Shown piece by piece: positions 36,404 to 47,745 of a DNA stretch of 64,000 nucleotides. A model generated the notes under the pieces. It saw nothing but the letters and a program-made list of their open reading frames with translations, ran no database searches and was not told the DNA's origin. Origin of the DNA: Gigaspora margarita (Eukaryota; Glomeromycota; Glomeromycetes; Diversisporales; Gigasporaceae); the NCBI GenBank assembly GCA_009809945.1, contig WTPW01001245.1:69070-133069 (forward strand), in the 5' to 3' direction. A program made the translations under genes and the position numbers. The first letter of the stretch is position 1, and every line of letters starts with the position of its first letter.

Positions 36404-37669
36404 TTAACATTATCCATATCTCAGTTAATCCACTTTCAAAATACAAATGCACGTAATGAACGAAACTCAATTCTTTAAAAGAAAAGCAAATTAATTGACA
36501 GCTTATTCATTAAAAAAATTCAATTGACTTTGTTACATCCAAAAAGCTGTAATTAGAATATGGAAAAATTCATTTGGTTATAACAATATATTAAATCTGC
36601 ATAATTAAAGTATAACAGATTCATCAATATTTGTAATTGATCTATTACTATGAATTGCACATATCCTTAAAAGCTAAAATTTTTTACACACTTATACTTA
36701 CCAAGCAAGCAATTAAACATGATACTATATGTCATAAGGGCTATTAATGCTAGCGACATGTATTTAATAATGAATTTCTCATGATATGTGATTATGACCA
36801 TTTATGCTATCAGGGACCCAGAAAAATATCAGCTTGATTTAGCAAAAATTTATATCAATTTGGTCAAAAATATCAATTTTTATTGATATGCCCATGATTG
36901 GCCAATAATAATTTAAGATTTGGTATAATATTAAATAATGTAATCAATATCTAAGTTCATGTTTTTCAGGAAGTTAACAGAAATTTTGTTAGTTGATTGT
37001 CTATATCTCCAAAATCTGCTGACAGTTTAGGTTGGCCAAATTAATATTGCCCAGCCCAAATTATACTTTAATTTTGCCTGAAGTGGTGTAGTTACACTGT
37101 ATAAAAGATGTAAAAATATCAATTTCTTTATGATTTGACCTAAAAATACTGATTTATATTAATATATATATATCAATATTTTTTCTTGTTCCTGTATGCC
37201 ATCTAATTTAACATGTACAAAATGATTGGTAAAAATGTACAGGACACTCGTGATGAGATGATAATTTTATTATAAAGAGAAATATATAATAAATTATAAG
37301 AAAACACAAAATTTAAAGAGCTATACTACAAAATTTTATTAATATAACTGCTTTTGTGTTTTAAGTAAAAATGTCATAGATTGTATTTTAAATTGATTTG
37401 TACAAAAAAAAATATTTTTGAAAAATTGTCAATTTACCCATTTTTTGCCCTAGAGTTTTAGTACAGTACCTACTATAAGTATCCAACCCCAGGTAACTTT
37501 CTATAGAGAATTTGAAACAACTTGAAATTTTTTATAGCAAAAGAACATTATAAAATCTGATTATCCATACTTACTATAGATGATAAAGCTTTCATATTGG
37601 GCATTTATAATAAAAATTGCCATATACATCATGAATATACATCATAGCCCACATTGTTTTTTTTAAATT
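36404..37669. other. AT-rich region including a diverged MITE copy
   Basis: 37270-37450 matches the interior and right part of the 59568-59829 element (ctataYtacaaaattttattaatataactgctt, ttttaagtaaaaatg, aattgtcaattt). Otherwise no feature. Confidence 0.5.
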
Positions 37670-38180
37670 AATATAAATTTCTGATAATAATGCAGTCAAT
37701 CTCAATGTTTAAGAGCTTTTTTGACTTCTATAGTCTTGTAAAATTCAAACGAGGCCTCAAATATTGATATGGGCTAGCTGATCTCAAAATATTGTAGCTG
37801 AAAATTTAAGAAAAACTTAAATAATTATTTGATTCTAATAAAATTTAAACAAAAATATTTTGATAATGAAATGATCAATTTTAATGTTTAAAGATTTTTT
37901 TGAATTCTATATGCATATAGAATTCAAAAGAGTCCTTAAACTTTAAAATTGATTATGTTGGTATCAAAATATACAAATTTTAAGTTTTTTAAAAAATTTT
38001 AGTCAATCATATCCCTAATATCAATAATTTCTAAATTTTAAATGAAAATATCTTGGCATCAACATGTTGATTTTAATGTTTGATGTTTCTTTTTAATTCT
38101 ATGTATATATAGCATTAAAAAGAGCTTTCAAGCATTTAAATTGACTATGCCGATCTTAAAATATTTTTATTTTAAAATTT
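37670..38180. repeat. Three degenerate ~200-bp units with palindromic cores
   Basis: Each has 'tttaatgtttaaRgNttttttNaattctat' followed by a palindrome (e.g. gaattctatatgcatatagaattc at 37902-37925) and 'Rtcaaaatattnnaatttta'. Non-coding. Confidence 0.6.
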
Positions 38181-38389
38181 AGGCATAATTATCATATGTA
38201 AAAATGTATAAACTTTATAATTATATGTTATACCAATGTAGAGGTTTTATCAGTTACAAAAACATATGGATAATTAACATCTGTGATTCTTTTTATGGAC
38301 TAAAAATTTTAAACATTACAAATTAACTCTGAAAAGTTACCAGGATCAGATGCTTACAACAAGTACTGTATCACCTATAATAAACATTC

Positions 38390-39000
38390 TGAAATTACTG
38401 TAACTTTCAAAATGCCTGAAACATCCAAAATAGGAAACCCCTCTGAAACTGGGTGAAACTAAAACCTCTGAAACATCTGAAATGGGTTCAAAACTGGGCA
38501 AACCCTTTAGATCTGGGTAGAACTGAGACTTCCATAAATTCTAAAACTGTATGAACCTTCTAAAACTTCAGAAATTAGCAAAAAAAGTATCCTATAAACT
38601 TGCAAACCTTTCTTGAATGAATAAATGAATAAATAAATAAATTACCTACAAATTCACCAACCTTTTATAAATTATGAATAAAAAAAACTGGAATCTGAAA
38701 CATTCAAACCCTAGTAAATAAAACCTGATTCAAATGTAATTTTACGCTTTTTACACATGCTATTTCATGTATAAAGCTTCTCATAATTTTATTGTCAATT
38801 GATTTCTGAACCCAGTTTTGAAAGTTTCACTTTAGTTTGAAAAACTGTTAAAGGCTGCTTTTTTTTATTCTTTATATTTCTGAAATTCATTAACAAATAT
38901 TTTGCCTATAACTGATATGAAATTTAGTGGTTATTTGTTTTATAAATTTCAGAAGTTTCATCTATTTCAGAGGCTTCAGAAGTTTTACCTAGCAGAAACA
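38390..39000. repeat. Cluster of ctgaaac/gtttcag motifs, possible element ends
   Basis: ctgaaac-type heptamers recur on the left (38395-38490); their complement recurs on the right (38940-38995). This resembles the subterminal motif arrangement of the hAT-type elements elsewhere in the window, but I could not define termini. Confidence 0.4.
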
Positions 39001-39171
39001 CTAATAACAATAAAGTTAAGCTTGTAAAATTAGCAACAATATTATTATTAGATTGATAGTATGCAGCATAATTATATAGTATGTAGGAATATAAATAAGA
39101 AATGTAAAGTAATAGAGAAGGAAACTTTTGAACTATATTAAAAGCTTTTAGAAATCAAGAACTTTCGAATT

Positions 39172-39260
39172 ATTGTATTAAATTTTTTATTGTGCTAAAT
39201 TTTTTTATTTCACTAAATTTTTTTATTGTACTAAGTTTTTTGGTAATATTAAATTATACT
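39172..39260. repeat. Short tandem of ttattgtactaaattttt
   Basis: About five 18-19 bp copies; further copies at 39735-39790 and 40250-40275 flank the mariner-like element. Confidence 0.6.
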
Positions 39261-39424
39261 GCTGGTGTTCAAAAAGACCCTGAATAATATTGGCTCTAAT
39301 ATAAAATTGTTACAAATTTTATTCAAAATCTGCACTTCTGATTGGTTGAACCTTATTTTGACCAATTAGAGTTGCAAAAAAGTGAATAATACAGCAATAC
39401 AACCTCTACTTGCATTGTTCAGGG

Positions 39425-39735
39425 TTCTGTCAACACCAGCATGTGGTGTCATGTGAAAGTCAATATCAAAAAAATGAACAAAAAAGAACTAAACAAAAAT
39501 AAATTTAATAGATATTAAGTTAGAGTTAATAGTTAGGGGTTAGAGTGAGGAATAATATATAGTAAAATTTCACAAGGAATTTTTTTTTTAAAAAAAAGGT
39601 AGTTTCATAGATAAAATTTTGAGTTAGAATGTATTTTTAATAAAAAACAAACCAACAAAATTTTATATTACACCAGATCTTTACATTACACCACATTTAA
39701 AAAATTTGATTGGTGAAAATCATTGTGGTGTTGAG
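39425..39735. mobile_element. Possible MITE of the 20299-20671 family
   Basis: Ends caacaccagcatgtggtgtc and cattgtggtgttga are roughly inverted. The interior carries ggggttagagt...gtaaaatttcacaaggaattttttt and attacaccagatc / tttgattggtgaaaatca, in the same order as the MITE at 20299-20671. Confidence 0.45.
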
Positions 39736-39788
39736 CACTAAATTGTTTTATTGTACTAAATTTATTATTGTACTAAATTTTTTTATTG

Positions 39789-40131
39789 TACAGTGGACAG
39801 CAAAAACCATCCACTTTTATATATATAATGTAAAAATGCATAAGCTCAAAACAAATAACTTTAAAAAATACCTTTCTTATGGATTTGTTGCTTTTAGTCT
39901 AAGTTACAATTTTGTTAAAATAGATTTTATTTTTATTATAAATTAAAAAGTTATTAGAGCTTAAAATTTATGTAATCAAAAATTTGGCTTTTAATATATA
40001 AAAAATGTTAATATAAGATTTTTAACCAATCAGAATATGTTACACTATTAGCCAATAATATTTGATTATAAATTTCAAAATTTGGCACTTTTTTATAAAA
40101 TGATGGTTGCATTTATGGAGGTCTGACTGTA
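39789..40131. mobile_element. Mariner-like MITE, 339 bp
   Basis: 39791-40129 runs from cagtggacagcaaaaaccat to the complement of cagtcagacctccataaatg; both ends go on to (c)aaccatc and abut TA. Interior has a tiny composition-driven frame only. Confidence 0.5.
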
Positions 40132-40588
40132 TATAACTTCAAACTTTACTAATTAATTCTAACTTAATTCACTAAGTTTTTTTATAGGTAGATTGCATTG
40201 TACTCTGCTATATAAAAGTTAAATTATTTAATTTAAATTAATAAACTGCTAGTACTGTACTAAATTTTTTATTGTAATGAATTTAGTATTTTGTATTTTA
40301 TACTAAATTTAGTATAACTTAAGGATTTATTAATTTTATTTTATATTACAACAATTAATAATTTATTAAATATATATTTTTAAACTTATAAATCAATTTA
40401 TTTATTAATATAAATATAGATTAACATAAATATAGATTAATATAAATAAACCCTTAAATAAAGTTAATTAGATATAAATAAATTAATATAATATTGTGTT
40501 TAAAAATTTAACAAACTCAATAGGTTTACATGCTAAAATTATTAAAAACCAATCTCATTAAATGCAAATAAAGCAAAATATAAAATTT

Positions 40589-43500
40589 TCAATTGATATT
40601 ATTAATTTCAATTGATATTTTTTTAGTATTAATTATTTTGCTAGTATACATAAAATCTGGATGTTTTGGCAAATTAAGTGGCAATGTTATGACTAGTTTA
40701 TCTGCTTCTAAGAATTGCTTTTTAATTTCATTTGAATTATTTGAACTTTCCATACTTTCATTCCATTTTTGAAATTTATCCCAAATTATATGAACATCAG
40801 GTCGTTTTTGAGGATCTAAATTCATGCATTGATTGGCTAATTCAATATAACAATCTGGTGTCCCAGGAATAAATCCTGGTTTTAATCCTTTGCAAATCTT
40901 CACTGCAAGTTTAGCATCAAACTCATAGCCATCAAAAGCTCTTTGTCCTGTTGACATTTCTGACATAATAACTCCAAAACTATAAATATCTGCAGCGTTT
41001 GTAAACTTTTTACCCAATAATACCTCCGGAGCAACGTAAGGCATAACTCCATAAATACCACTCTCTAAATCATTTTCATCTTTTTTTTTTGACAATCCTA
41101 GATCTGAGATGTATGATTTCAAATTGGTACTAATGCCTTGGTCTTGCAAAATATTACCACCATGAAGATTAGCGTGAATATACCCTGTTAAATGAATATT
41201 CCCTAAATCATTTACAATGTCTCCAAGCAATTTTAATTTAGTTTTCCAAGTAAGATCTTGAAATTTGGTCTTTAAGAACTTATAAAGATTTCCATTATCG
41301 GCATATTGAAATACTACCAAGTAATTATTTTCAATATCTTGAGTTAATCCATATATCTTAAGCTGACTACCGGACATATTACATTTCATATAATTGTCAA
41401 CCTTTATAATTAATTAAACGAATTAGTTTTTATTTTAATTTAAATTATTAAAATAATTTAACTTACTTCTGTTAAAGGACATGAAAAGGTTTTGAGTGCA
41501 ACGATGCTGGATGGGTCACGTGCTCTTACATAATTAAAATCATTGCCGTCAACTTTCCGAATACCGTCCAACCAGGTTGCTTTGTATACAGAACCAAATC
41601 CTCCTTTACCAATTTCTTTGACATCTGATAATCTATCAAATGGAATCCATTCAATTACACCTTCATAACTCCAGGTTCTCAATTGAAACGTTTTCAAGAA
41701 ATTATCAATTTCCTTATTTCTAATTGTCCACCTTGTTGCCATGTCAGGGTCGCATGATATACACCATGCTTTATTCGTGTTATCTTCATTACAATGTGAA
41801 CATTTTCCATATCTAGATTCTCTATAAACATACCATGTTTTATTTCCCATCTGCACTTTAAACTTTAGATCAAATGTAAATGAAATTTATATTTACCGAC
41901 TAAATCGTAATGGTAAATAAGTATTTATGTTATTGTTTTGTGAACTGTTTTTATGTAGCGAAATTATTAAAAGTTCTTTATACTCACAAACTAAATTAAC
42001 GCGAATGCAATATTTTGTACGTAAAGGTAAATAAGTATTTATGATGTTTGTGAACTTGATTTTATGTAGTAAAATTATTAAATGTTCTTTATACTCACAC
42101 ACTAATTTAACGCGAATGAAATATTTTTACATAAAGGTAAATAAGTATTTATATTGTTTGTGAACTTGGTTTTATGTAGCAAAATTATTAAATGTTCTTT
42201 ATACTCACCCACTAAATTAACGCGACGAAATAATTTGTACGTGATGGTAAATAAATATTTATGTTCTTGATTTGTAAACATGTTTTTGTGCAAAAGATTG
42301 TTAATTGTTCTTTTTACTCACACACTAAATCAACGCGAACGAAATTATTTTATACGTAATTGTAAATGGGTATTTATGTTACTGTTTTGTGAACTTGTTT
42401 TGCTGTTTTATGTGTAAATTTATCAAATGTTCTCTTTACTCACCCACTAAATTAATGTGAATGAAATTATTTGTACATAATGATAAATAAGCATTTTGTG
42501 AACTTGATTTGCTATTTTTATATAGTAAAATTATTAAATGGCCTTTATACTCACGATCTGAGTAAAATTATAAAATGTAAATGGATGATTTATATGTAAT
42601 GGTAAGTAAGTATTACGTTCTTGTTTTGTGAACTTGGTTTTTGTAGTAAAATTATTAAATGTTTTTTATACTCACATACTAAATTTAATACGAATGAAAT
42701 GATTTGTGGTAATGGTAAATAAGTATTTATGTTCTTGTTTTGTGAACTTGTTTTGGTGTTTTTATGTAGTAAAATTATTAAATGCTATTTATACTCACAT
42801 ACTAAATTAATGCGAATGAAATGGTTTGTTCGTAATGATAAATAATTATTTATGTTCTTATTTTATGAACTTGTTTTGCTGTTTTTAGTAAAATTATTAA
42901 ATGTTCTTTATACTTACGCGCTGAATGAAATGATTTGTACGTAATGGTAAATAAGTATTTATGTGGTAAAATTATTAAGTGTTCTTTATACTCACGGACT
43001 AAATTAATGCGAATGGAATGATTTGTTATATAAGTATTTATTTTTGTTTTATTAACTTGTTTTGCTATTTTTATGTAGTAACTTTATTAAATGTTCTTTA
43101 TATTCTTTATACTCACGTGCTGAATGAAATGATTTGTCCGTAATGTTAAATAAGTATTTATCAATTATGTAGTAAAATTATTAAATGTTCTTTATCTATT
43201 ATACTCACATACTAAATTAATGGGAATGAAATGATTTGACATAATGGTAAATAAGTATTTATTCTTGTTGTGTGAACTTGTTTTGTTGTTTTTATGTAGT
43301 AAATAATTAAATATTCTTTATACTCACGAGCTGAATGAAATGATTTGTACGTAATGGTAATTAAGTATTTATACTCTTGTTTGTGAACTTGGTTTACTGT
43401 TTTTATGTAGTAAAATTAAATGTTCTTTATACTCACGAACTGAATGAAATGATTCGTACGTAATAATAAATAAGTATTTATGTTCTGGTTTTGTGAATTA

Positions 43501-45641
43501 GGGTTAGATCGGTCCGTCCCAGTCTTTAAAAAGACCGGCCAAATAGTACCTATGGTCCTATTCGGTTGGCCCATGGTCTCAAAAATAAGCTATTGTACAT
43601 GGGTAGATTATCAATTTTGGCTATTGTTATCGAAATAAAATTCATGTAATAATGATTTTTTAATTTTTAAGTTTATTTTAATAGCTTATAAGTTTATTTA
43701 ATAGTTTATTTTAACCGGTCAGAACTGGTTAAAAGACCGAAAACCGAAGACCATGTAACCGATCAAAAAGATTGGTCCTTAACCAGTCTTTCAAGGATCA
43801 ATCAAACCCTATTTGAACTTGTTTTGCTGATTTTATGCAGCAAAATTATTAAATTTCTTTATACTTACAAACTAAATTAATACGAATGAAATTATTTGTA
43901 CATAATAGTAAATAAGCATTTGAATTTTTGTTTTGTAACCATTTTTTGTTGTTTTTATGTAGTAAAATTATAAATGTTCTTTATACTCACTCGCTGAATG
44001 AAATAATTAATGCGTATGAAATGATTTGTACGTAATGATAAATAAGTATTTATGTTCTTGTTTTGTGAACTTATTTTGATGTTTTTATGTAGTAAAATTA
44101 TTAAATTTTCTTTATCTGTTATACTCACATACTATATTAATGCGAATAAAATGAATTGTACATAATGGTGAATAAGTATTTCTTCTTGTTTTGCGAATTT
44201 GTTTTGTTGTTTTTATGTAGTAAAATTACTGATAGTTTTTATACTCACGAGCTGAATGAAATAATATGTATGTTCTGTTTGTGAACTTTTTTGCCGTTTT
44301 TATGTAGTAAACTATTAAATGTTCTTTATACTCACATGCTAAATTAATGCGGATGAAATAATTTGTAAATAAGTATTTATGTTCTTGTTTTGCGAATTTT
44401 TTGCTGTTTTTACGCAATAAAATTATTAAATGTTCTTTATACTTACAGACTAAATTAATGCGAATGAAGGATTTGTAAATAAGTATTTGTGGTTTCGTTT
44501 TGTGAACTTGTTTTTATTTCGTAAAATTATTAAATGTGACGGATCATAATGAAATCAGATTTAAATGAAATATGATATATAAAAAATTGACAAGTCACAG
44601 AAAAATAACTTTTTTGTGCGTATCTTTTAGGCTATGGGTTAAGGTTAGAGGTTAGTTTTAGAATAGAATATATATTAAACAATCATATGTGGGTTTTAGA
44701 GGGTTAAATAGAAACCGAGATTTCATTTTAATTATGATCCGCGACATTCAATGCTCTTTATACTCACTCGCTGAATGAAATGATTAATGCAATGAAAGAT
44801 TTGTAAGTAATGGAGATAAATATTTATGTTGAACTTTGTTTTGCTGCTTTTATGCAGTAAAATTATTAAATGTTCTTTACACTCACCCACTAAATTAATG
44901 CAAATAGAATGATTGTTATGTTCTTGTTTTGTAAACTTATTGTGCTGTTTTTATGCAATAAAATTATTAAATATTCTTCTACTCACCGACTAAATTAATG
45001 CGAATGAAATGATTTGTATGTAATGGTAAATAAGTATTCATGTTCATGTTTTGTAGCAGTAATATTTTTTGTACTTACGGGCTAAAAAATAACATAAACA
45101 ATGAATATTTATGAACTTAAATTTCGGATAAATAGGTTAGCTTAGATTAATAAATGCTCTTTGTGCTTACTCCCTAATAATTAAAGTGTGTAAGAAATCC
45201 TGCTTTGAATAAACTACAAACATTATAATAAAAAAATAAAAAATTAACTCACTTTTCGATCCATTCAATAAATTTATTATCATTTTTTTCCACGCCAATT
45301 CCATAACAGTAACAGAGGGCAGTTTTCCAAATTCCCAAAGAATTACCTGCCTCAGCAGACTTCAGATAATATGTAAACGCTTTTTTCTTATCGTTTTCGA
45401 CTCCAATGCCTAAATTGTAACAATAACCAACTTGATACATTCCGTTAGAATAATTCACGTCTGCCGATTTTTGATAATATGTGAATGCCTTGTTTTCATC
45501 CTTTTCAATTCCAATTCCATATTCGTAACAATATCCAATCCAATAAAACCCGCTTGGATCGTTCATATCTGCCAATTTTTGACAATTAATAAAATTAAGA
45601 TTAAAAGTATCGGTAAATTTAACACTTTCTTCGTTTTCCAT
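40589..45641 (-). CDS. Sel1-repeat protein with micro-exon array, zinc ribbon and kinase-like domain
   Basis: Model: exon 1 45641-45253 (129 codons + 2 nt; three Sel1-like repeats with GxCYxxGIGxExDxxKAFTYYxKSA), donor GTGAGT; 26 three-nucleotide exons (see the array entry); a zinc-ribbon/N-lobe exon 41821-41467 (acceptor TTTATAG, donor GTAAGT); last exon 41401-40589 (acceptor TATAAAG). Lengths 389 + 78 + 355 + 813 nt keep one open frame, giving 544 aa if every micro-exon is included. The zinc ribbon is CSHC-x9-CISC. The kinase part has IGKGGFGSVYKA, VALK, DLG and APE. Its catalytic loop reads HANLHGGN where HRDLHSGN is usual (Asn codon 41168-41170), so it is probably a pseudokinase. If splicing across the array fails, the kinase half could start separately at ATG 41850/41856 (about 400 aa) and the Sel1 exon could end at a TGA (130 aa). 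Frame continuity favours one gene. Confidence 0.7.
43500..43811. mobile_element. MITE inserted in the micro-exon array, ~312 bp
   Basis: Ends agggttagatcggtcc and ggatcaatcaaacccta are inverted with mismatches. Inside, gaccggcc/aaccggt and accgaaaaccgaagacc text adds further dyads. The flanks tgtgaatt/tttgaact are a poor 8-bp match (6/8). Lies within the intron between the triplets at 43869 and 43437, leaving both splice signals untouched. Confidence 0.6.
44529..44754. mobile_element. MITE inserted in the micro-exon array, ~208 bp
   Basis: 44538-44745 has inverted ends gacggatcataatgaaatc and gatttcattttaattatgatccgcgac. The flanking array text is duplicated as attaaatgt (44529-44537) and attcaatgc (44746-44754), an imperfect 9-bp duplication that would fit a Mutator-type element. 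Lies in the intron between the triplets at 44768 and 44447. Confidence 0.65.
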
Positions 45642-46696
45642 TTTAAAAAAAAAAACGGTGGAGGGAGGTTAAGAACAAAAAAACCAAATAAATAAAAAAT
45701 AAAAAACAGATGGATATCACAATTTACTGATATCTGTTTTTTATTTATTCGTTTGGGAAGCGCCATTTATTACGTAATTTCTTTATTAGAAAGTTATACC
45801 CGAGTTTTATTATTTGCACGGGTAATACTTACCAAAAAAGGAAGTCCAATTTGTTAAATGAAGTGCGTGAGATAAAATTTAGGGTTAGAGCTTTAATTAG
45901 AGGCTATGGAATTAGATTGACGCTTACTATATGCAAAATTTCATTCCTATCATTTTTAATTAGTGCACCAAGAACGATTTAAACATTAGTTTTTGAGTAT
46001 TTTCGCTTCTTTGTCCTTTACACGTGTTCGGGTTCTTTGCCGGACTGATGGAATAATCAAAATTTGCACTTTCCAATTGGCCATTTCCTCTTCAGGAATT
46101 TGTATTACCTACGCAAATAAGTGGGTGCGGTTATACATAATAATTTTTATATTCGTATAATAAATAGACTGTTATCCCCCTTGAAATTACATAATAAACG
46201 GTGCTTCCCTTATGCAATACCGTATATCCTAAATTATTACAAAGTATTCAGCATACAAACAATAGTGCATAATTTGGCCAAATTAACTTTTTGTAAGTAG
46301 CTATAAATAATAAATAAATATGCATATTATATAAGTATAGTACGAACGTACGATATAGTACAGTACCTGATTTTAGGCAGCGCTAGGGTTGGAGGCAGGG
46401 CATGCCCTTTGGACAAGATGCATGCCTTTATAATGTGATCATATCAAGAATTTTAAAAAGCATGTGATTGGCATATGCGAATGCGATTGCTACAATGTCC
46501 ATATTTCTCTCACAAGAAATTGTTCACCCCTGTAATTTTAACCAATGTCAGGTGTAACGTAAAAATCGAAGCAACCCCATTTTTTTACAAACCAACAAGA
46601 ATGGCTCTAAATTTTTACTAAGAAAACTTCTGCGCCCTAATTAATTAAAAATGCTCCTCGTGAAGTTTTACTGATAGCCGCGGATTTTTCTAACCA
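45642..46696. other. Upstream region of the Sel1/kinase-like gene plus MITE debris
   Basis: A dyad (ataaaaaacagatggatatc...gatatctgttttttat, 45695-45752) lies about 55-110 bp before the minus-strand ATG and could form a hairpin in the leader or promoter. Further out, 46530-46660 contains text of the 20299-20671 MITE family (aaccaatgtcaggtgtaacgtaaaaatcg). No gene recognised. Confidence 0.4.
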
Positions 46697-47358
46697 TAGC
46701 CCTGCCCTATAAGAAAATTGGACCGATCGGCACGGGTTGGAGTCGGATAGGCATGGGTCTTTGTGGCACGGGTCAAGATCCAGATTTGTACGGGTATTGT
46801 CTGAATTGGCACGGATTCCGTGGACCGTGTGGGGCGTATGCCCGTGCCAATTGGACCGTAAGTGGCTCGGGTTTTGCAGCAGTTGACTAGTCGAATCGGC
46901 ACGGGATTTGGCACGGGTAAAGAACGTAAATTCACGTGCCACTGCGATAACGATGTGGATTAACTATACTATTAAAACATAAATTTACATAAGTAATCAA
47001 TATAAGATGAAAAAGCTAACTGCATATGAAGTAAAATTTTGTAAAGAATTTTTTTTGTTAAGACACACAGGGAAGCTTCATCAGCGAAATCATGAGATAT
47101 TGCTCTTTTATTAAAAAAGATCATTCACTGATCTTTCGCTCTCCACGAAAGAGCCAACATGTATCACGGGCCAACACGTGTGTAACGTACACATCGTGCC
47201 ATCTGAATGCGCCATTTCATATAACGTGTTATTATGTGCCACCCTTTGCCGTAATGTCCGTGCAAAACGTTCCTATGCGTAACACATGATCCGTGCCATT
47301 TCGAGCATTCCCGACGCTAACCCGTACCACCACCCGTACCACTTTTCTTGCAGAGCTA
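46697..47358. mobile_element. Non-autonomous element with ggcacggg subterminal arrays, copy 1
   Basis: Left terminus tagccctgccctataagaaa; right terminus complement tagctctgcaagaaaa. Inside the left end the octamer ggcacggg (or ttggcacgg) recurs about eight times (46725-46925). On the right the complement (ccgtgcc, ccgtacc, cgtgccat) recurs (47180-47345), i.e. mirror-arranged binding-site-like arrays. GC-rich islands in an AT-rich genome. No target duplication seen and no coding potential, although the arrays create open frames. Confidence 0.6.
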
Positions 47359-47589
47359 ATTATAACGTGGTTTTCTTAACTTTGATTTTACACGTAATTT
47401 TTTTTTTACTTAGAAAATAAAACACGTTTGTTTTGACTAGCATATTACATCTGATTCTAAATTTTGATTGGTCAAAATTACAGATGGTGAATATGATTGT
47501 TACGGACGTAAAAGTATCGTTTTTTGATAGATCTGCAGTTGCATCTAATTCTAAACCGCATTTTTTATCATGCATCCATAGAATTTGTT

Positions 47590-47740
47590 TTTTTTTTTTT
47601 TTAAAAACTTTGGGTAAAGATAGTTTAGAACAATCTAACCAAATTCAATAATTTTTTAATGTGATTCTACTGTTATGTAGAAGTAAAATAAAAAAAACAT
47701 CGAATTTGGTTGTGATATCTTTGTTCAAATGTTTACAAAA
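47590..47740. repeat. Palindromic satellite unit (split copy, left part)
   Basis: aaccaaattcaataattttttaat...gattctactgttatgtagaa...aaaaaaacatcgaatttggtt is a self-complementary unit of the family repeated at 48800-48930 and 55290-55950. Confidence 0.7.
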
Positions 47741-47745
47741 ATTGT

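Larger units (their letters stand above)
41897..45173 (-). repeat. Array of 26 intron-like tandem units, each with a 3-nt putative exon
   Basis: Minus-strand unit: GTGAGTATAAAG...TTTTACTACATAAAAAC...TTCACAAAACAAG...ACTTATTTACCAT...CATTAATTTAG, about 80-140 bp. Between each YAG and the next donor lie exactly 3 nt. Positions (plus coordinates) and minus-strand triplets, 5' to 3': 45171 GGA; 45079 CCC; 44987 TCG; 44887 TGG; 44768 CGA; 44447 TCT; 44336 CAT; 44249 CTC; 44129 TAT; 43991 CGA; 43869 TTT; 43437 TTC; 43328 CTC; 43209 TAT; 43117 CAC; 42996 TCC; 42918 CGC; 42799 TAT; 42676 TAT; 42555 ATC; 42444 TGG; 42322 TGT; 42209 TGG; 42099 TGT; 41988 TTT; 41897 TCG. Donors are GTGAGT (20), GTAAGT/GTAAGC (5) and GTAAAT (last). 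Two mobile insertions fall inside intron-like parts only. Confidence 0.9.

Noticed and set aside
41850-41856. ATG start for an independent zinc-ribbon kinase gene
   Set aside because: Possible, but the acceptor at 41822-41823 gives a 75-nt intron and restores the frame from the Sel1 exon and all triplets, so one gene is preferred.
41893-44417. Several 60-70 codon minus-strand frames in the array (CEYKEHLIILLHK-like repeats)
   Set aside because: They come from reading straight through single array units that happen to lack a stop. Most units are closed, and reading through would pass every splice signal.
45249-45251. TGA as the true end of a 130-aa Sel1 protein
   Set aside because: The TGA overlaps a perfect GTGAGT donor and the spliced model is in frame to the kinase; kept only as an alternative.
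46637-46942. Overlapping minus-strand frames of 81-101 codons
   Set aside because: Generated by the ggcacggg repeat array of a mobile element; no domain or codon bias.
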